Shown piece by piece: positions 5,157-8,307 of a stretch of DNA of 8,307 nucleotides (the stretch's first letter is position 1; every line of letters starts with the position of its first letter). Source of the stretch: Actinomycetota bacterium (GTDB lineage: Bacteria; Actinomycetota; Thermoleophilia; Gaiellales; Gaiellaceae); NCBI GenBank assembly GCA_013812465.1, contig JACCTK010000178.1, forward strand, positions 1 through 8,307. Direction: 5' to 3'. The position numbers and the translations under genes are program-made. Below the pieces are notes generated by a model, which saw only the letters and a list, made by a program, of their open reading frames with translations, was not told where the DNA came from and ran no database searches.

Positions 5157-6166
5157 GCATTCGACCGCAGAAGCCGGCGCCCGCAACTCCCGCCCCCGGC
5201 AAGCTGCCACTGACGGAGCTCGCCGAGATGAAGGCGCGGCGCCAGCCGATCGTGATGGTCACCGCGTACGACGCGCCCGGCGGCCGGCTCGCCGACCAGG
5301 CGGGCGCCGATCTCGTTCTCGTCGGCGACTCCGCCGCCATGACCATGCTCGGCCACGAGTCCACTGTCCCCGCGACGATGGAGGAGATGCTGATTCTCAC
5401 CCGCGCCGTAACGCGCGGCGCGAATCGGCCCCTGGTCGTCGCGGACCTGCCGTTCGGAAGCTTTCAGGTCTCGGACGAGGACGCCGCTCGCAATGCCATT
5501 CGCTTCGTCAAGGAGGCAGGCGCGGACGCCGTCAAGCTCGAGGGCGCCGGAGTGATGCTCTCGCGCGTCAGGAGCATCGTCGCGGCCGGTATCCCGGTGA
5601 TGGGGCACCTCGGGCTCACGCCCCAGTCGGCGACGATGCTCGGAGGGTTCAAGGCCCAGGGCCGTTCCGCCGAGAAGGCGATCGCGCTCCTCGCCGATGC
5701 GCGGGCGCTCGAGGCCGCAGGGTGCTTCTCGCTCGTGCTCGAGGCCGTGCCGGCGCCGGTCGCCCGCCGGGTCTCCCAGGAGCTCTCGATCCCGACCATC
5801 GGTATCGGCGCGGGCGCGGACTGCGACGGCCAGGTTCTCGTGTGGCACGACCTGCTCGGGCTCTACCAAGGCCGCACCGCGCGATTCGTCAAGCGCTACG
5901 CGGAGATCGGTGGGGCCATTCGCGGAGCGCTCGAGACTTACGCGGCCGACGTTCGCGAGGGACGGTTCCCCGAGGAGCGGCACACGTACTCGATGCCGGA
6001 CGAGGAGCTCGCGCTCTTCGAAAAGGCCGCGCCGTTCTCAGAGCGTTATCGCGAACACGAGGATAATCGCCGCGAGCAGCCCCGTAGCCGCGCCGACCGC
6101 AGCGAGGGCACGGGCCCAGCTCCAGCCGTGCACGACTCGCACACCGATGGCGAGAAGCGCAGCTGA
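5153..6166 (+). CDS. panB: 3-methyl-2-oxobutanoate hydroxymethyltransferase (ketopantoate synthase)
   Basis: PanB makes ketopantoate from 2-ketoisovalerate and 5,10-methylene-tetrahydrofolate in a TIM barrel with Mg2+. Seen: VTAYDAP (36-42), VGDS with metal ligand D59, ADLPFGSF with D98, AVKLEG with E130, the PVMGHLGLTPQ block, the LVLEAVP catalytic region and TIGIGAGADCDGQVLVWHD. The start ATG overlaps the upstream TGA (ATGA) and has AAGGAG seven bases before it, so it is coupled to the fused pan gene. The first 17 residues are a Pro/Ala-rich extra. The family core ends at about residue 292 (HTYSMPDEELALFEK); the last 42 or so residues, Arg- and Glu-rich and without family character, are read across the antisense of the Yip1-like gene. 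At 337 residues it is longer than usual (about 270-280). Confidence 0.96.
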   Translation: MSIRPQKPAPATPAPGKLPLTELAEMKARRQPIVMVTAYDAPGGRLADQAGADLVLVGDSAAMTMLGHESTVPATMEEMLILTRAVTRGANRPLVVADLPFGSFQVSDEDAARNAIRFVKEAGADAVKLEGAGVMLSRVRSIVAAGIPVMGHLGLTPQSATMLGGFKAQGRSAEKAIALLADARALEAAGCFSLVLEAVPAPVARRVSQELSIPTIGIGAGADCDGQVLVWHDLLGLYQGRTARFVKRYAEIGGAIRGALETYAADVREGRFPEERHTYSMPDEELALFEKAAPFSERYREHEDNRREQPRSRADRSEGTGPAPAVHDSHTDGEKRS

Positions 6167-6700
6167 CCAGGCGGCGAACGCCAGCTGGAACCCGAGGACA
6201 ATCGCCTCGCCCACTCCCTCGTCGGCGCCCCCCGCATGGAAGGTGTCGCCACCATAGACGGCAACCCGAAGCGGTAACACCAAGAGAAACGAGAGCGCGA
6301 GCGGCGTACCGGCGAAGGCGATGATCTGGCGCTCGCGTAGGAAGGTTCCTTGGCTGCCGAGAAGACGTGTCCCGAAGTGGAGAACGAACCCGAAGATGAA
6401 GTAGCAGGCGGCTCCGTAGATGCCACCTCCGATGAAGATCCAGAGAGCGAGATTCAGCACGTCGTAGTCGGGATCGTCGAACAGACGACCGGCGACCGGA
6501 CTCGTCAGGATTGATGCCGCCCCGGCGAGCCAAATGAGCAGCAGAACCGGCTCGGAACGCGCCGCGACGTCGTCCGGATCCTCGTCGCGCAGCGCGAAAA
6601 ACACCGGCCGCGGGTCGATGAGCACCGCCGCCACTCGCAGCCACCAGGCGCGGTCCGGCGAGAGCTCCTCCCGTCTTCCCGCCGTGTCAAGGAACGCCAC
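6038..6700 (-). CDS. Yip1-family integral membrane protein
   Basis: A 220-residue protein with a short cytoplasmic-looking N-terminus (RAWWLRVAAVLIDPRPVFFALRDE, a pattern I associate with bacterial Yip1-domain proteins) and about five membrane helices at residues 51-67, 83-107, 126-147, 165-187 and 197-219. The FAGTPLALSFLLVLP segment in helix 3 is characteristic of the Yip1 domain. Function in bacteria is unknown. I chose GTG 6700 because TACGCT lies six bases upstream, as at other leaderless-looking starts here; in-frame GTG 6754 and TTG 6760 would extend it through one arm of the inverted repeat and give non-family sequence. No Shine-Dalgarno is visible. It converges on panB with a 129-bp coding overlap and diverges from the cyclase gene. 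Confidence 0.82.
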   Translation of the reverse strand: MAFLDTAGRREELSPDRAWWLRVAAVLIDPRPVFFALRDEDPDDVAARSEPVLLLIWLAGAASILTSPVAGRLFDDPDYDVLNLALWIFIGGGIYGAACYFIFGFVLHFGTRLLGSQGTFLRERQIIAFAGTPLALSFLLVLPLRVAVYGGDTFHAGGADEGVGEAIVLGFQLAFAAWSAALLAIGVRVVHGWSWARALAAVGAATGLLAAIILVFAITL

Positions 6701-6712
6701 AGGAGGAGCGTA
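6701..6712 (-). promoter_or_regulatory. Candidate leaderless promoter -10 of the Yip1-like gene
   Basis: TACGCT on the minus strand (6712-6707) matches TANNNT and ends six bases before GTG 6700. Its first base is the last base of the left arm of the 19-bp inverted repeat, so a protein bound to that arm would cover the spacer and -35 region. No clear -35 hexamer is seen. Confidence 0.4.
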
Positions 6713-6818
6713 GATGCTTGATCGGGAATTGGCGCGCCGCCCGGAGGCGGTCACAACCAAGCCGGGCGCCGCGTCGTGGCCGTCATCCGGCCCGACGTGA
6801 ATTCCCGATCAAGCATCT
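6712..6818. repeat. Perfect 19-bp inverted repeat between divergent genes
   Basis: The arm AATTCCCGATCAAGCATCT occurs on the plus strand at 6800-6818 and on the minus strand at 6730-6712, without mismatch, separated by 69 bp. In each case the arm reads towards the gene it faces. The spacer contains a small GC hairpin, CCGCC-CGGA-GGCGG (6737-6750). I see no target-site duplication outside the arms. It could be a pair of operator sites or a tiny transposon-like (MITE) element of 107 bp. Confidence 0.8.
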
Positions 6819-6830
6819 GACCGCCACCGA

Positions 6831-6859
6831 TTGAGCCGGCAGCGAACGCCGAATAGAGT
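6831..6859 (+). promoter_or_regulatory. Candidate leaderless promoter of the cyclase gene
   Basis: TTGAGC (6831-6836), a 17-base spacer, and TAGAGT (6854-6859) form a good sigma-70-like pair. The -10 ends six bases before ATG 6866, so transcription would begin at or within a base or two of the A of the start codon. There is no Shine-Dalgarno to explain translation otherwise. Confidence 0.55.
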
Positions 6860-6865
6860 CTTCCC

Positions 6866-8307
6866 ATGGCGGACGCTCTGCTTTGCCCCGCGTGCGGGAC
6901 CGAGAACGAGCCCGATCGAAAGTTCTGCGGTGAGTGCGGCGCGCCGCTCGCCCGCGCCTGTCCGTCGTGCGGCACGCCGAATGCGCCCGCCGTCAAGTTC
7001 TGCGGCGAGTGCGGGGCTGCGCTCGCCTCGACCGCGATCGCTCCGACACCGACGACCCTCGAGGCGTCGGTTCCCGCAGCCGAGCGGCGCCTCGTGTCCG
7101 TTCTGTTCGCCGACCTCGTCGGGTTCACGACCCTCTCCGAAAGCCGCGATTCCGAGGACGTGCGCGAACTCCTCTCGCGCTACTTCGACACCTGTCGCCG
7201 CCTGATCGAGCTCTACGGCGGCACCGTCGAGAAGTTCATCGGCGATGCGGTGATGGCGGTCTGGGGAACGCCGACTGCAACCGAGGACGACGCTGAACGG
7301 GCGGTGAGGGCCGCGCTCGACCTCGTCGCCGCGGTCTCGGCGCTCGGCGACGAGGTCGGTGCCCCCGAGCTTCGAGCGCGGGCTGGAGTTCTCACGGGCG
7401 AAGCGGCGGTCACGCTCGGCGCCGAAGGGCAGGGCATGGTGGCGGGCGACCTCGTCAACACCGCCTCACGTGTGCAGTCGGCCGCCGACCCGGGCACGGT
7501 GTACGTGGGCGAGTCCACGCGGCGGTCGACGGAGCGGACGATTGTCTACGAGGAGGCCGGCTCCTTCGAGCTCAAGGGCAAGGAGGGACTCACCCAGCTC
7601 TGGAAGGCGCAGCGCGTCGTCTCCGGGTTGCGGGGCTCGCTCAAGTCGCAAGGGCTCGAGGCCCCGTTTGTCGGCCGCGACCGCGAGCTGCGCCAGATCA
7701 AGGACCTCTTCCACGTCTCGGCCGAGGAGCGCAAAGCCCATCTCGTCTCCGTGACCGGCATCGCGGGCATCGGCAAGTCGCGGCTGGCATGGGAGTTCTA
7801 CAAGTACTTCGACGGCATCGCCGAGACCGTCTACTGGCACCGCGGGCGCTGTCTTTCCTACGGCGAGGGCGTGACCTACTGGGCGCTCGCGGACATGGTG
7901 CGCATGCGCTGCCGCATCGCCGAGGACGAGGAGCCGGCGTCCGCGCAGGCCAAGCTGCACGCCACGCTGGAGGAGCACGTCCTCGATCCCGAGGAGCGCG
8001 GCTTCCTCGAGCCCCGGCTCGCGCACCTGCTCGGGCTGGCCGAGCACCAGGCCCGCGACCAGAAGGATCTGTTCGCCGCCTGGCGCCTCTTCTTCGAGCG
8101 CCTGGCCGAGAGCTATCCGACAGTCCTCGCCTTCGAGGACATGCAGTGGGCGGACGCCAGCCTGCTCGACTTCGTCGAGTACCTGCTCGACTGGTCGCGG
8201 AGCCACCCGGTCTTCGTGGTCACGCTCGCCCGGCCCGAACTGCTCGAAAGGCGGCCCACCTGGGGTGCCGGACAGCGGAGCTTCACCTCCCTCTACCTGG
8301 AGCCGCT
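6866..8307 (+). CDS. Double zinc ribbon, class III adenylate cyclase and AAA-type ATPase signalling protein (5' part)
   Basis: 480 codons are present and the frame is open at the window edge. Two zinc ribbons come first: C7/C10/C21/C24 and C32/C35/C46/C49, near-identical repeats. A class III nucleotide cyclase domain follows (about 74-250): metal-binding D83 in FADLVGFT, EKFIGDAVMAVW with adenine-selecting K123 and second metal ligand D127, then GDLVNTASR with D195, N198 and R202, so all catalytic residues for cAMP synthesis appear present. Next is a FVGRDREL entry (268-275), Walker A GIAGIGKS (298-305) and a Walker B-like FEDMQWAD, as in AAA_16/STAND ATPases. Full-length relatives are typically over 1,000 residues and end in TPR-like repeats, not seen here. 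Likely a cytoplasmic ATP-dependent sensor coupled to cAMP; the signal is unknown. Confidence 0.92.
   Translation, partial: MADALLCPACGTENEPDRKFCGECGAPLARACPSCGTPNAPAVKFCGECGAALASTAIAPTPTTLEASVPAAERRLVSVLFADLVGFTTLSESRDSEDVRELLSRYFDTCRRLIELYGGTVEKFIGDAVMAVWGTPTATEDDAERAVRAALDLVAAVSALGDEVGAPELRARAGVLTGEAAVTLGAEGQGMVAGDLVNTASRVQSAADPGTVYVGESTRRSTERTIVYEEAGSFELKGKEGLTQLWKAQRVVSGLRGSLKSQGLEAPFVGRDRELRQIKDLFHVSAEERKAHLVSVTGIAGIGKSRLAWEFYKYFDGIAETVYWHRGRCLSYGEGVTYWALADMVRMRCRIAEDEEPASAQAKLHATLEEHVLDPEERGFLEPRLAHLLGLAEHQARDQKDLFAAWRLFFERLAESYPTVLAFEDMQWADASLLDFVEYLLDWSRSHPVFVVTLARPELLERRPTWGAGQRSFTSLYLEP

Noticed and set aside
6046..6065. Hairpin at the panB/Yip1 convergent end as a bidirectional terminator
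   Set aside because: TTATC and GATAA form only five pairs around a ten-base loop inside both coding regions, with no T-tract.
6701..6760. Longer Yip1-like protein from GTG 6754 or TTG 6760
   Set aside because: The added residues cross the inverted-repeat arm, have no family character and no ribosome site; GTG 6700 has a -10 at leaderless distance.
1..8307. CRISPR array, insertion sequence, phage or integrase signature
   Set aside because: No regularly spaced direct repeats, transposase or integrase motifs were found on either strand; the genes are mainly housekeeping.

Overview
The window is GC-rich, densely packed DNA with overlapping genes, short intergenic gaps and many GTG starts. The gene content and the paralogue-rich families (zinc-ribbon adenylate cyclase/ATPase, Yip1-like protein, DUF2520 next to panC) suggest a high-GC actinobacterium, most likely of the Thermoleophilia (Gaiella/Solirubrobacter side). 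That placement is inference from gene style, not from a marker-gene comparison. I see no rRNA, tRNA, CRISPR array, insertion sequence or integrase.

Left block, minus strand, 1-2996. Reading leftwards from 2996: an FmdB-type zinc ribbon, a two-helix mini membrane protein interrupted by an in-frame TGA, a family 4 Fe-S uracil-DNA glycosylase, then tsaE, tsaB, rimI and the first 104 codons of tsaD. From the glycosylase onwards the genes touch or overlap by 1-4 bases, so they read as one translationally coupled operon. TsaB, TsaD and TsaE form the bacterial machine that makes the tRNA modification t6A; RimI acetylates a ribosomal protein. The glycosylase ends in QLGLF, a good match to the sliding-clamp binding motif.

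Middle block, plus strand, 3022-6166. A RimJ/RimL-like GNAT acetyltransferase diverges from fmdB across only 25 bp. It is followed by one 497-codon frame that joins a DUF2520/Rossmann oxidoreductase to pantothenate synthetase (PanC), and then panB with a 4-base overlap. If the DUF2520 half is the ketopantoate reductase, the pair encodes all three steps from 2-ketoisovalerate to pantothenate. A 15-bp palindrome core, GTGACACWGTGTCAC, occurs twice: inside the GNAT gene and exactly at the DUF2520-PanC junction.

Right block, 6038-8307. A five-helix Yip1-family membrane protein (minus) converges on panB, and the two coding tails overlap by 129 bp. It diverges from a large plus-strand signalling gene (two zinc ribbons, class III cyclase, AAA/STAND-type ATPase) that runs off the window. 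The 165-bp gap between them holds a perfect 19-bp inverted repeat with a 69-bp spacer.

Across the window, five 5'-proximal genes have a TANNNT hexamer 6-9 bases before the start codon and mostly lack a good Shine-Dalgarno sequence, which points to widespread leaderless transcription. Genes inside operons have overlaps or Shine-Dalgarno sites instead.
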